Positions 28,880-42,581 of a stretch of DNA of 64,000 bases are shown piece after piece. The DNA is from Latrodectus hesperus (lineage: Eukaryota > Arthropoda > Arachnida > Araneae > Theridiidae). The notes under the pieces were generated by a model, which was not told the origin of the DNA, searched no databases, and saw nothing but the letters and a program-made list of their open reading frames with translations. The stretch's first letter is position 1, and the number at the start of each line of letters is the position of its first letter. The stretch lies in the NCBI GenBank assembly GCA_037975125.1, contig CM075857.1, forward strand, positions 48,467,672 to 48,531,671, read 5' to 3'. A program made the position numbers and the translations under genes.

Positions 28880-30075
28880 AAAATAAATGAGCTATAGATT
28901 TAAACCTTGCCTTTTCTGTATACATTGGATATTAACTAAATCATTCACTTGATTTATTTTGAAAAGCTGTTGCCATTTACTATAATAATGTTTATTTTCT
29001 CTTGATAACATAAGATGTGATTTAACAATGTAACTCAAAGATGTCTTGCAAAGTTCAACACACTGAACATGTTCTTTTTCGAATAATTGTTTAATGTCCC
29101 ATTTTAATTCATGGCCTCAAATAAAACGGTTAAGAGCTTTCCTGTTTGTAAAAAATGCTATCCATTATATGTAGGCATTACATTTATATCATTATGTGAG
29201 TCTTTATAAAAATAGTTTAATTTATACTATAAGCCTGCTCTGCTGAATAAGCTCGATTTGACTATTTCCGCGTAGTTTGCCAGTTATGATCGGTATGTTC
29301 TCAATATTTTTGACAATGCAGCAAAATTCGTATTCATGGGACATTAAGCCTAATTTTTCTCTTGACTGAGATTATTCGTCATGAATTACCAGCAACTTTC
29401 TGCTATAATTTTAATTTTCAAATGTACCTGCTGCAGAGACAGATTTAAAGAAATATTCCCAAAAATATTCTGTAAAATCTTTCACCACATAAAACAAATG
29501 CTTATAATTCCTAAAAAGCAATGAAATCACCTTTTGGGATTTCATGGAAGAGTCTCTCTGTTTTTCTGACTTTATAAAAAACATAATTTAAGTGAAGAAA
29601 TTATTGAATTTTTTTTATTAATTTATCTAAACTTGGAATATAATAGTCTTTTCATAAATATTTCTTTTCTTCTGTGCTAAAAGGGGACCTTCAAAATGTG
29701 AATATTTGTACGAAACGTTGATGACAAATTTGTCCATGAATTGGTACTTTATTATTTTCAGATTTATATCATAATAGTGATAATCTCGACATAGTAGCAA
29801 CTTAAAATATCAATATGTTTTTGTCACTATGATATATAACGTATTCAAAGTCTTTTTTAACAAAAGAGCACAATGCGTGTTTAATTCACCTGTATTCTTT
29901 GTATTTTGAAATGCCAATAGGGAGTAGCTGTTATTTTAACATCAATCAAAATATCAGAGAGTTTAACTATTTTATGCATGTCCTGTCGAGAAGTATGGTG
30001 ATCATTAGGTATATGAACTGATGTATTGGTTACAGATTGATGCTTATCATTTATTGTCATTACACTTATGATCAA
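28880..30075 (-). pseudogene. Unrecognised decayed coding-like region
   Basis: On the minus strand one frame from about 29575 down to 28890 stays largely open, with isolated in-frame stops. It includes a run of more than 70 sense codons (about 29115-28895) and another of about 40 (near 29330-29220). That is unusual in DNA this AT-rich. A neighbouring frame is similarly open upstream (about 29880-29480), and a 64-codon ORF lies at 29881-30075. The composition is mixed (Trp, Cys, His, Gln and Glu present), unlike the Ile/Lys/Tyr-only chance frames elsewhere. I do not recognise a family. An eroded transposase, an endogenised virus gene or a dead host gene are all possible. Confidence 0.35.
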
Positions 30076-31262
30076 AATAATTTAATAAAAATCACATTAA
30101 ACATTTACTTTTGTCTACACAGATAATCTATTTCTTTGTATTTTTCATATAGTTGAAATAGCGAACAGGCATAATATATTAATTTAAACTTGTGCTTGAT
30201 TCTTAATTGTTTGATTTATTACAGAAAGTATAGTTTTAGGATTTCATGTGACAGATGTTTTAAATCTATTGATAAATTTTAAATTCTATTAATGGTACCA
30301 TAAAAGAATGCTTTACTCTGGAAGGGAACTATTAATCTCTTAAATAACATAATGAATCAGATCTCTATCATTGAGTTAAACTAGACTAAAATGTATTTTG
30401 GAATTAAAAAAATAACTAAATATTGATTCTCATCTCTAATTATTCTACAATTAAAAGTGCCATGTAGTTCCGTTTGATATGTAATGGATAATTTTCCTAA
30501 CCAAATTTAAAATTTAAGTTAATTTCAATTCAGATTAGAAATGGTTATTCTAAATGAAATCTCTTTCAAAAATAACAACGAATACTACTTAATGATCTTT
30601 GGGAAAAAAGTTTTTTTAATGTGTGATAAATTAAATGAAATAGCAAACGTTTCAAATTTCTGAAGTCACAATTTGACATTTTCATTTCTCAGTTGCTTCA
30701 ATTTCATTATAAATTACTTTATCGAATTTTTTAAAAATGTCTTGAAGTAACATTCAATCTAAAAAGAATATCAAAATTCTTACTGTAGAGTCAGATGTTA
30801 TGCTGTTAATATCTTTATTTGAAATGTTTGCTATCGAAGTAATTTTGGTAAAAAAACTTGTAATATCATCGTATTCAACCGTTAAATTTATATTGCCTTT
30901 TTTAAATGAAATTCATAAGAGTATTTATGCGAGAGAGATTAAACCGATCACAATCATAGCCAAATAATTACTTGTAAAGTAGTTTTAAATTTTTCTTGAT
31001 TTTTAGTAGTTAGTTTAAGCATGACTTCAGTAATACATCTTAAAGCATCTTGAAAATAACAGTATTCTTTGTACTAAATTTTTGATTGATTTCCTTTGCA
31101 TCAAATTAAAATTAATCTAAACAGTGAATCAATTATTTCAAAAAGGAAGCTGAGGTTAAACTCATAAATATAAAGGAAAAAATATTCTCACCACACTTTT
31201 GGCAATACAATGATTGTGACACATATCAAAAATTACAGAATATTTACATACTACATTTAAGT
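30076..31262. other. Gene-less AT-rich DNA
   Basis: I see no gene, element or notable repeat here. Confidence 0.6.
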
Positions 31263-31422
31263 CTACAATCTTTGGGCCTCACAGATCAGAATGGACATGT
31301 CCCCAACCTTCGGAGCTCCATCAACCCAATGAGGAAGAAAGTATTCACTTTCCCAGTCTCTCCCCATGGTAACCGATGCCCTTTGTTGACATTGCGGGAA
31401 GTGACGGGAAGATATTGTGCCA
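31263..31422 (-). CDS. Possible isolated terminal exon, unknown protein
   Basis: On the minus strand a GC-balanced segment sits abruptly in AT-rich DNA. It is preceded by a good 3' splice acceptor: a T-rich tract, then TTGAATAG followed by TGG, with the AG at 31423-31424. From that boundary one frame is open for about 52 codons to TAG at 31263-31265. It contains WESEYFLPHWVDGAPKVGD. I do not recognise the protein. Composition, acceptor and stop are together consistent with the last coding exon of a host gene whose other exons lie outside or beyond long introns. A fragment of a transposon is the alternative. Confidence 0.25.
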
Positions 31423-31424
31423 CT

Positions 31425-32026
31425 ATTCAATAAAAGAAAAATGATAATGTTATACATGGTACTTTTAATAATAAATTAACATTAGCAAGAATATCACATG
31501 CATCTCATGTTCAAATATACAGTAAATTTAAAAGGATATTTAATTGATATGTCGGCATTAATTATGAGAGAAAAGACAATATGCATGTTGTATTATTTTG
31601 AGCTAAGACATAATGCATGAATATTATACGGTATTTGATCTCTTAATGTATTACATTTCATAACTAACAGGTTAATAATACTAAGACAAAGTTCCACTTT
31701 TTTGTGCAATTAAAATTAATAAATATCCTTGAAACCTTTTTTCTTACTTAACTTTTGTCGAAATTAGAGACTTTATATTGACATGTACAATATTATTTTT
31801 TAAAAAATAAAATTGAAATGTATTAAATTAGAATCTTTTTCTGCAATTTATTCTAACAATTAGTATTCCTATATATTTTTTTTAGATTTTGTTTTTTCTG
31901 CTCTTCTGTGTTTTTCTGATTTTAAGAAAAAATTTTTAATGTAAAAAAGTATGGTACAATATTAAAATATTAATTTATAGAAAACAGAATCAAATTATTT
32001 TAAAAGAAACTCAAGACTATTATAAT
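31425..32026. other. Gene-less AT-rich DNA
   Basis: Nothing recognisable was found in this interval. It ends at the (TA)n tract that hosts the Tc1 insertion. Confidence 0.6.

Positions 32027-33543
<1,517 letters not shown>

Positions 33544-33616
<73 letters not shown>
33544..33616. repeat. (TA)n microsatellite, right of Tc1 insertion
   Basis: Pure TA begins at the right terminus of the Tc1 element and ends before TTCATAATG at about 33617. Confidence 0.9.
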
Positions 33617-33619
<3 letters not shown>

Positions 33620-36600
33620 TAATGATAGAAAAATACTGGTACGTGTTGAAATTTTCCTTGAAAAAATATATATTTTATAAGAAATGCAATTTAGTTTAAA
33701 ATGGAAAATGACAATTATACATTTAAATCTGTAAAATTAAGCACGCGTTTTGAATTAATATTTTAATTAATTTTTTTGCAAAATCATAAAAGAAATATTT
33801 GTCAACATGATTAAAGAGCGAAATCAGTTTATATCTTTGTTTTGCTTTAAATAATTGATTAGTTTTCAATATTACACATTTGCTACATAGACACAAACTG
33901 TATATTGATATCTGTTCATTAAATTGTGTTGTGCCATTTAGTTTAAAATCTGAATAAGAAGAAATTCATCTTATATACCTTAATATGTTAAGCGGATAGT
34001 TAAAAAGTAAATACAATTAATCGATATTATTCTATGACTTTACAGTGTTTTATTATGAAATGCTGTCGCAGATTTCTATGCCGTTTCAAAAATTTTAAAA
34101 ATATATTTCTGGATACCCAATTTAGAGAGTTTAGAAAAACATCTATCTTTCATTTTTCTTTCTTTACATAAATATTCAATGAGCTGTATTTCTAGAGAGT
34201 TATTACAAGTTTACTAAATGTCAATAAGAAAATGAATGTTATATCATTGGTTTTCATATTGAAGTAAGATTTCAGTAAACAGCTTAATCATTGATGTTTT
34301 TTTTTCTTTTTTTGTAATGGAAAGTTGTTCCAAAGAAAGTTAGGGAATGGAAACTTTCATTTCACTGAAAAATGCACCTGTCAAAATGTCATTTGGTTAT
34401 TGGAAGCTATAAGAGAATAGCTCATTTTCTTTTGAGGGAAATCAAAATAATAGATTTTTGTAAAATAGTTTATTTTTCCTTTCTTTTTTGAAAAGAAAAC
34501 ATATATAATGCATTTATTACAGTTATAGATTGTTTTTTTAAAGGAGAAAAACATGATTATTTTTCTAATAATTTTCCAGACATAAATATTATATTAGCTT
34601 TCAGTTTTTCATTTTTTTACTTGAATCTTTGAAATGCTTTTGATGAATTAAACGCAAATAGGACGATTTATTTTTTGTTTTCCAAAAAAAGCTGTTTTAT
34701 ATTGTAATAAAAGTATTAATAATTCGAAAATTAAAATAACTATAAATATATCAAAATACTGAAAATTATAATTTTAAATCTATCAAATATACTTCAAATA
34801 CATTAAATGTGCTTACAAATTAAAATCATTTAAATTTAAATGAAAAAAAATTGCTGTAAAAATATTGATTTTACTTTTACTTATTTTTTGACATTTTAAA
34901 TCCTAAAACCTTATTATAAATGCAAATGTAGTGCAGATATTTTTCTATTTTAATTTCTATTTCAACTATCTTAATTTGACAAAAAAATTAATTTCCTTGG
35001 ATCATTCGTAAGAATTTAATTAAAGTTGGCAAATTTAAAATAATTTTCTAGACATGAAAAATAAATAATAGGCTACAGAAATTGTGTGATCTTGAATAAC
35101 AGTTCCTGAATATAGATGTACCTTCACAACAATGTTTAAATCTTAACTTCTTACGACAATTTTTTACTGTGTAAACGCTGCTTTTATTTAATGTCAATGT
35201 CAAATTAAATATTGCTTTTTAAAGAGAGCTATATTTTTGGCCGTAAAATAGTTTTTAAGTGATATAAGTAAAAAAGGTACCACATGTCAAGATAAGAAAA
35301 AATGAGAATATCAATCAAACTTCTTTCTTTTGCATCGATTTAAATTTTTTGATTTTAAATATATAAATGCCAATGTACTATTTTTCTTTAAGACAAGACA
35401 TCAATATTTAAATTGCTGTGTATCTAGTTAAATAAGCATTTGAAAATATACGTTAAGTAAATGATATTACTTAAAATGTCTTCTTATAATTCTGTTCACC
35501 TTTTAAAATATTTATTTACCAAGAGAGAATTTATATTGTTTAATATTAATAAATTAAATACATATATTGCATCATTTCTTATAAGCGAGACTTTCATTAT
35601 GCGAAAATTTATTTTTATGCTAAATATTAAGAGATTAATAATGACTGTGCAAAAATGTTATAATCCTATATTTCGCTTGTATTTCCAAAAACATTTTTAC
35701 TGAGAATGACGTGTTATAATTTTTAAACATTTATATCGTAAATATCGCTACTGATTTCTGAAAAATTCCCTTTGGTTCTAGTTTACATTTATTTTCATTG
35801 TCGCTATTCATTTAAGCAGAATAGGATAATGAGGGGGTAAAAAACTAATTTTTCATGATATTCTGATAGTATCTTAAAACATAGTATATTCTAAAAAACT
35901 GAGAAAGTGTTTTATTTAATTACAAGAGCTTTAAAAACGATAATCGTTAATTTTATCTAAGGACTTCATAATTTCTAAATACTTGTGGCCTATATATTAA
36001 AAAATACTTAAAATATCCAAAAAAATTATTTTTTTAAGGCATGATTTCTTAAATTGTTTGTTTTTGTGTTACATTTTATTACTATTTTCAAATATGAACA
36101 TAACAAAAATTTTATCTTTATAAGCTTTATATGAATTCAGTTTCATACATAATATTTAATAATGTTTCCTAAAAAAATATTCCACGGAAATAATATTTGT
36201 GACACATTTCTGTTTCATGATTTCAAGCATATATATAACCTTCCTTTAAGTATTTTTAAAGATTCCTAATGCATACACCTATTATCTACATATTTGGAAA
36301 ATATTATGCAAATATTATTTTTATCACATATATTTAATTTTAAAATATATGAATCATTTATAACAATTTTTCGCATTGAATTAAACAATAATAACTGCTA
36401 CATGCATTGAAATATTTAGTGGAATAATAATATGGTATTTTGGTACATAAACAATGCATATATTGTGACTAAGTAATAATTATATAAAACATTTTAAAAT
36501 AATTTCTTATAAATTTATTTAAAACTTCATTTAAGATTTAATTTAGGAATATTTGGAAATATATCTATCGTATTCTATGCATATATTTTATCTTAAATTT

Positions 36601-39179
36601 AATACATAGAATTTTATAAATGCTAATTCCTTAATACTAATTTTTTTAATGTTTGAAGTGAGTATTTTTTTTATAAATTTTGAGATAAGTAATACTTATC
36701 AAATTTATCACGTCTATCGTTTTCTAGTATTGTATTCAGGAAAACTTTTTTTATCTAGGATAGAGAATTACTTAGTATTTCTTGAGTTGAATAGTATAAA
36801 TACTACAAGTTGCTTGAATATTAATAAAAATATAGAGTTTAATAATGAACAATTAGAATATACTTGAAATCATAACTAATATACTCAATTGCAAACTATA
36901 TGCAATATTTAATATCTTTGTCATAAGTAATTATTGATGAAGTTCTAAGCATTATTCTTGATATCAAACAAATAAGAAAAATGTCAAATTCTCAACATTT
37001 TATATTTGAATTAAATGCTTTTTCTTAGTTGTAAATAAAGTATGTTTTATTGTATTTGTGTTTGAATACTGTTCTAAAATTAATTTTCGAGTAAAAATGT
37101 TTTGTAACATAGTTGAATGTTTTTATTACAAAATTAATCAAAAATTCAAATAATTGTCATAAATATTCTATTTACTTAAAGATGAATCAGAATCTACTAA
37201 ATGAAAAATATTAAGCATAATTGAAAGAAAACATTTCTATACTAAGTACCATCATTATTAGATTATATTCGAACACAGAAATAACAATTAGAAACTCTAT
37301 ACAACCAATTTAGTCCATGTGATAAACTGAGATTTAAATTTATAATTTATGCTTATGATTGTTGTATTTTAATATTCTATGCTCTGTTTTTTATTAAAAA
37401 ATAATCATATTTAGTTTTCATTTATTGAAATTAAAAGAAATTAGTAAATATGTTATCACACAATAGCCATGATGGAATTTTAAATTTATTATCACAGTAA
37501 TTTATTACAACTGAAAATATATTGTTTCATCTGATAATGAAAGAGTTTCTCATAACTTTGTTTCTCAAATTGTTTTAACTTATGCATTACTACATCAATT
37601 CTTAAAAATAAGAAAAGATAAATGTACTTGTTGCAGTAAATGCAATTTCAACGCATACATTTACCCTAATATATTGTAAAACAATTTGTGATATTTCAAC
37701 CCATTTCTGTTTTAAAAATAATTTTTATTGATCATTCTCTCTCTCTCTTAAAATAGACTCTAAAATTACACATTTTAAAATTACGCATCTGCCTTGATTT
37801 ATATACAATTATTCAGTAAGTATAGAAATTATGAGAAATTTTGATTGCATTTTTTATGTAACTCAAAATTAAAAATTTTAAATAACAATTTTAAATCAAC
37901 TAATTGTAACAAAATTGGATGTTACTAGTTTCATACTAGTTTATAAATTATTGATGATAGTTAATTTGATGATATTTAATTTATAAACAAGTTATTTGCA
38001 TAAAAAATACAAAATATGCTTTTAGCTCATTCTATGAACTAACAACATACAATGTACAATTCATACATATTATTAAAGTTGAAAAATTATAAAATATAAA
38101 TTGACAAAATTAAGGCCTGCTTAAATCAGTTCTTTAAATTTTCACTAAATTGATCGTAAAATTAGTGATAAAAATATAAATTTTAATTTCTTAATGTAGA
38201 AAAAGCAATTACAATTTTTTTAAGTGTTCCAGAAAATTTAATCATTCTATATTTTAGGCCGATATATTTCCTTGAATGTAGTTTAAACGTAAATACTTTT
38301 GCAATAAACAGGAATAATATCCTTTATACATCATTCGCTAAAATATTATATTTTATATCTCTAAAAATTATTATTTTTTCATTGTCTGGTAATAATAATT
38401 TTTTTATTTTATAATATTTTTTAATAACTTTTCAAATACTAATAAGCAGAATTTGCTCTCTCAACAGTGATTTTTTTCTTATATTCTACATTTAATTTTT
38501 ATTTTACTTTCCATTTTGAATTACTACTGGATTCGCTATTTTGATACTTTGCTAAAGTTTTTTAATATTGGTAAAAATATATTTACTCCAACCATTTTGC
38601 TATTTGAATGAGTATCTCATGATTGAAATTATGTTTACTTTAACAGAAATGTTTCTCGTTACTCATTATTTATATGACCTTTTGGCGTCCTTTTGAAATT
38701 TAATATGCGCACATCAATAATAAATTGTGTAAAACAAAGTTTTATATTATAATGTGAAAATTAGATATTTAATTTCAAATATACATTGAAAATTATTCAT
38801 ACAAGTGCCAAAAATGTAACTAATTTTACAGCTAGTTTGTGAAAGTAAAAAAGTAGATACAACACTTCAATAAATATACATACTTTTAACTGTTGCTATT
38901 TGAGTTAAATAAATATGTTTCATTTTAAAATTAAATAGATATGAGCTCATTGTTATAATATGATTATTTATGGTACTATAATATCATTCTTATAGTGTTC
39001 TTTCTTTTTACTAAAGTGTAACAAAGTATGTATTAAAAAATACTGTATTTTTCAAATATCTAATAAAATGTTAACATACTCTTACATCAATGAAAATTAC
39101 CAATACTAAGATTAACGAGTAAATCATTACTTACATTACATTCTGCATATCATAAAACTAAAATAAGAGTTTATTTCTG
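33617..39179. other. Gene-less AT-rich DNA
   Basis: This is the longest featureless stretch so far. Frames at 35461-35703 and 36649-36867 have AT-driven composition and no domain, and I treat them as chance. A short CT run occurs at 37736-37749. Confidence 0.6.
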
Positions 39180-39195
39180 ACAAAACATTATATGA
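39180..39195. repeat. 5' target-site duplication of R1-like LINE
   Basis: ACAAAACATTATATGA (16 bp) is repeated exactly at 42566-42581. The bases just outside the match differ (39179 G versus 42565 T; 39196 C versus 42582 T), so the duplication is 16 bp. It brackets the LINE precisely. Confidence 0.93.
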
Positions 39196-39207
39196 CAAAA
39201 CATTATA

Positions 39208-41773
39208 CTAATCCAGACAAAGCTAAACTCAGAATTGATTACAAAAAGCTGAAGGCTGCATATATTAAAGATATACGAAGAGCAAAGCGCACATACTGGC
39301 GAGAACTGTGTACTTCAGCAACTAACCCTTATGGGAAAATTTATAAAGCCACCTTTAGGAAATTCTCTCCACCATCAGCCCTGTTCTGCACGAATTTACA
39401 AGAAGGTAACGCTATTGACATCGCCAGCAGAATCTTAGAAGAGCTGTTTCCTACACAACCTACCACTCTGTTTCAGCGATCTCTCACCAATGACAGTTAT
39501 GATCCAGAACCAAGCAAGGGAGAGATAGAGAGAGCTATCGCCTCACTTCCCAATGGAAAAGCACCAGGACTTGATGGAATTGACAACATTATTCTTAAAA
39601 CATTGGACCGTCACTATCCAGAGCTTCTCAGAACCCTAATAAAAAATGCTGGAAATTGTGCTATTTCCCAAAGTGCTTCAAAATTGGCATAATCATTCTC
39701 TTCCATAAGGAAGGAAAAGACAAACTGCAAGTTAAATCATACAGGCCAATCACCCTCTTACCAACGATGGGAAAATTACTGGAGAAAATCGTGACTACTA
39801 GATTGACTTTCTTCTTAGAGAGCCATGGTCTTCTTCACCAAAATCAATTTGGTTTTCGTCAAGGAAGGTCAGTGGACGATGCTCTCCTACACCTGAAAAG
39901 ACAAATCGAGATTGCAAAAGCCTCAGCAAAACATTGCGCAATAATTTCTCTAGATATTAAAGGAGCTTTCGACTCTGCACCACATCCAGCTATCAAACAA
40001 GCACTCGAAAGTAAAGGATGCCCAGAAACCATTAAAAACATACTAATCAGCAAACTGGAAGATCGAGAGGTTGCCCTCAATACAAATATGGGCATTGTGA
40101 AGAAAACTCAAGCCATTGGATGTCCACAAGGCTCCTGCAGTGGACCAATCCTATGGAATCTGCTTGCTGATGAGCCGCTACAATTTGACTGGTCCACAGT
40201 TGGTAAGGATATTGATCCTAAAGCAACAGTTGCTCTCCAGGCCTTTGCTGACGACTTCACCTTCGTAGTGTCAGCTGACAGTGAAAGGAAGCTTGGACGC
40301 GTCGCTACAGAAGCCCTTAAGATTTTTAGCAACTGGACCCATAAGCATAACCTTGGAATTTCAATTGAAAAATCAAATTACCTCCTATTCACGAGACTGC
40401 AATGTGGACCACAAATATTTTTTAATAACTTAAGAATAAGGAGAAGCAAGAGTATTAAACTTCTGGGAGTACTCCTAGATGAAAAGTTGAATTGGTCAGC
40501 ACATATCAAACAACAAGGTGCCAAAGCCTTTCGCATTCACCAGAAATTACTTAGAATAGCTGGCTCAACCTGGGGATTTTCCCAAAAACAGCGCATTGTA
40601 CTGTACAAAACAGTGGCAGAAAGAATCCTAGCCCATGGTGCAACACTCTGGGGAGCCAATCTTCGGGTCAAAAATCAGCTACTTCTAGACAAAATACAGA
40701 GAAAGTTTCTGCTTAATATAACTGGGGCCTACAAAACAACATCGACGGCAGCTTTACAAGTCATTACTGGCATACCTCCCCTTCATCTCACCATCAATTC
40801 TGAGACACAAATAAAACAAGAATTTAGGACCACAAGCAGTAATATTATGGAGGCAAGAGTACCCACACTTTCTATACATCCAGGAATATTCAGAGTTGAT
40901 ACGATTGTCAACCCTAACACGGAGTACGACCCTACCCTGAATAAGCAGGTCTGCCATATTTTTACTGACGGCTCCAAAATGGATGGAAGTGTAGGAGCCG
41001 CGTTTGTCACAACATTGAAGGATATCATAATTCACAATGAAAGTTACAAACTGAATGCCAATTGCTCAGTCTTCCAGGCTGAGCTCTTCGCAATTAAGCA
41101 GGCCATTGAGTGGGCCAAAAACCAAGAACAGATTTGCCTCGTCTGGTCAGATAGTAAAGCTAGTCTTTATGCGCTTTGTAATCCGAAAGCCATCAGTCCT
41201 TTAGCCAGGCAAATTCAAGAGGAACTTAACAACCAACAAAACATCTCCCTCTGTTGGATAAAGGCTCATGTAGGATTTGAAGGGAATGAATTGGCAGACC
41301 GCCTAGCAAAAACTGCAGCTTCTTCAGATGAATCGGAAATCTTTCTCCCTCTTCCTCGGTCTCACTTCAAAAGGATCAGGAAAATTGCTTTAATTCAGGA
41401 TTGGCAAACTCTGTGGGATCAAAATACCACCGGACGCCTAGTATACTCCATCCTGCCAAAAGTGAATTTGAACCAACAGTGCTGGCCAAGACAAATCACG
41501 ATTTTTGTTACGGGACATGGCCCTTTTCCAAGTTATCTGCATAGAATAGGAGTACAACCCACTCCGAACTCTGCATGTGGAGAAGAAGGTACTCCAATTC
41601 ATTACGCTACGCCATGCCCCATCACGAGTTCCTGGCACTTCACTACGCCCAGTGACAATCTGATAAGTGTCTGGCTCAAAAACATCACCATCAACAAGGC
41701 TGCAAAGCTAAAAATTATTAACCTTATAAACTTTCTCCTTGAATATAGGGAATTAATAATTCCAGAGGAATAG
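39208..41773 (+). pseudogene. R1-like ORF2 fragment: reverse transcriptase and RNase H
   Basis: The open frame from the 5' junction begins TNPDKAKLRIDYKK, in the linker before the RT. It includes LPNGKAPGLDGID. The A-run at 39641-39646 appears one A short, shifting the frame. Reading on gives CYFPKCFKIGIIILFHKEGK, the expected continuation. From there 41773 is reached without a stop. RT motifs are SYRPITLLPTMGKLLEK, NQFGFRQGRSVDDAL, ISLDIKGAFDSAPH, GCPQGSCSGPILWNLL and the catalytic FADD. RNase H shows IFTDGSKMDGS, FQAELFAIKQA, VWSDSKAS and AHVGFEGNELADRLAK, with all acidic residues present. The C-terminus has TGHGPFPSYLHR and ACGEEGTPIHYATPC, a Cys-His motif with the usual CxC reduced to AxC. 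The catalytic residues look intact, but the copy lacks its endonuclease and cannot move itself. Confidence 0.93.
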
Positions 41774-42565
41774 GAGGATAATGATGCCCGTGAGAGTGAT
41801 AGACATCACCTGGAAGTAGATGAGCCGCATACTCCATCTCGCTCATGTTCTGCATTTAGACATTTCCCTCTCTACCTGTAACATTTCGCCTGTTTTCTTC
41901 TCCTTGTATATAGTTCATTATTATTTGTTTGCCATTTTCTCACCATCATTCCAGAGCTCTCTTTTAATTACTCAGTCACAATTATTGTCATCATGTTATA
42001 TTGACCTATTTTAATGCATTATGTACTATCTATCTAAACTTTTTGTATATATAGCTTAGAATTTTATATGACCTAACTTACTTTGAGCCGATACACCCAA
42101 CTATCAAATCCATACTAAAGGCTTTAATTATTCATTAATCATTATTACCTCATTAGTTTGCAGTAAGTTCAGGTATATGTTTTCAGTTTTGTTTTATCAT
42201 TTTTAATTTCCTTTTGTTTTTCCATTTATTTTCTTTATTTCTTATATGCATGCTATTTGATATGTATTTCATATGCCTGTATTACCATTTCCTGCCATGT
42301 ATTTTGTCTGATACTTATTTTGAATGCTTCTTATGTGTCCACGTGTAAACTCTCAATTGCAACCCAATTTGTTTTAAATAGTGTACTTTACAAACCCTCT
42401 TTACTGTGCAAAAGTAATAATTTCCAGTGTCTCCATATGATTGCAAGCGTAATTGTATTGTCTTGTATGTACTGTGTTCCGCTTTCTTTTCTCTCCAGCG
42501 GGTCCATCAAATCTGGTAAAACCCTTTCAGGGTTAGGTACATGGACCTCTGCTGGCGTTTACTTT
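41774..42565 (+). other. R1-like LINE 3' untranslated region
   Basis: About 790 nt lie between the ORF2 stop and the 3' target duplication. The sequence is T-rich. A frame at 42257-42691 runs out of the element into host DNA, so it is not a gene. The segment near 42500-42545 (GGTCCATCAAATC and AGGGTTAGGTAC) is GC-richer and may be the conserved 3' end recognised by the element's reverse transcriptase. Confidence 0.7.
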
Positions 42566-42581
42566 ACAAAACATTATATGA
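42566..42581. repeat. 3' target-site duplication of R1-like LINE
   Basis: This is the second copy of the 16-bp direct repeat at 39180-39195. Removing the element and one copy joins host sequence as TTTCTG, the 16 bp, then TATTACAAAT. Confidence 0.93.

Larger units (their letters stand above)
39196..42565 (+). mobile_element. 5'-truncated R1-clade LINE, recent insertion
   Basis: This is a 3370-bp insertion between 16-bp direct repeats. It holds the C-terminal two-thirds of an ORF2 and a 3' untranslated region. ORF1 and the endonuclease are absent, as expected for incomplete reverse transcription from the 3' end. Apart from one homopolymer frameshift the coding frame is open to its natural stop, so the copy is young. 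The 3' end (near TGGCGTTTACTT) has no poly(A). The flanks show no ribosomal DNA, so it belongs to a dispersed R1-like lineage rather than one restricted to 28S genes. Just inside the 5' junction, ACAAAACATTATA is repeated at 39195-39207. Confidence 0.93.

Noticed and set aside
35461..36867. Two short plus-strand ORFs (35461-35703, 36649-36867)
   Set aside because: They are short, rich in Ile, Leu, Asn and Lys, and without motif or exon signals.
40754..41035. Antisense ORFs within the R1-like ORF2
   Set aside because: They lie opposite an open, motif-rich RT/RNase H frame and show no independent features.
39196..42565. Classical R1 insertion in 28S rDNA
   Set aside because: The flanks are AT-rich single-copy-like DNA joined by a 16-bp duplication. 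No ribosomal sequence is present.
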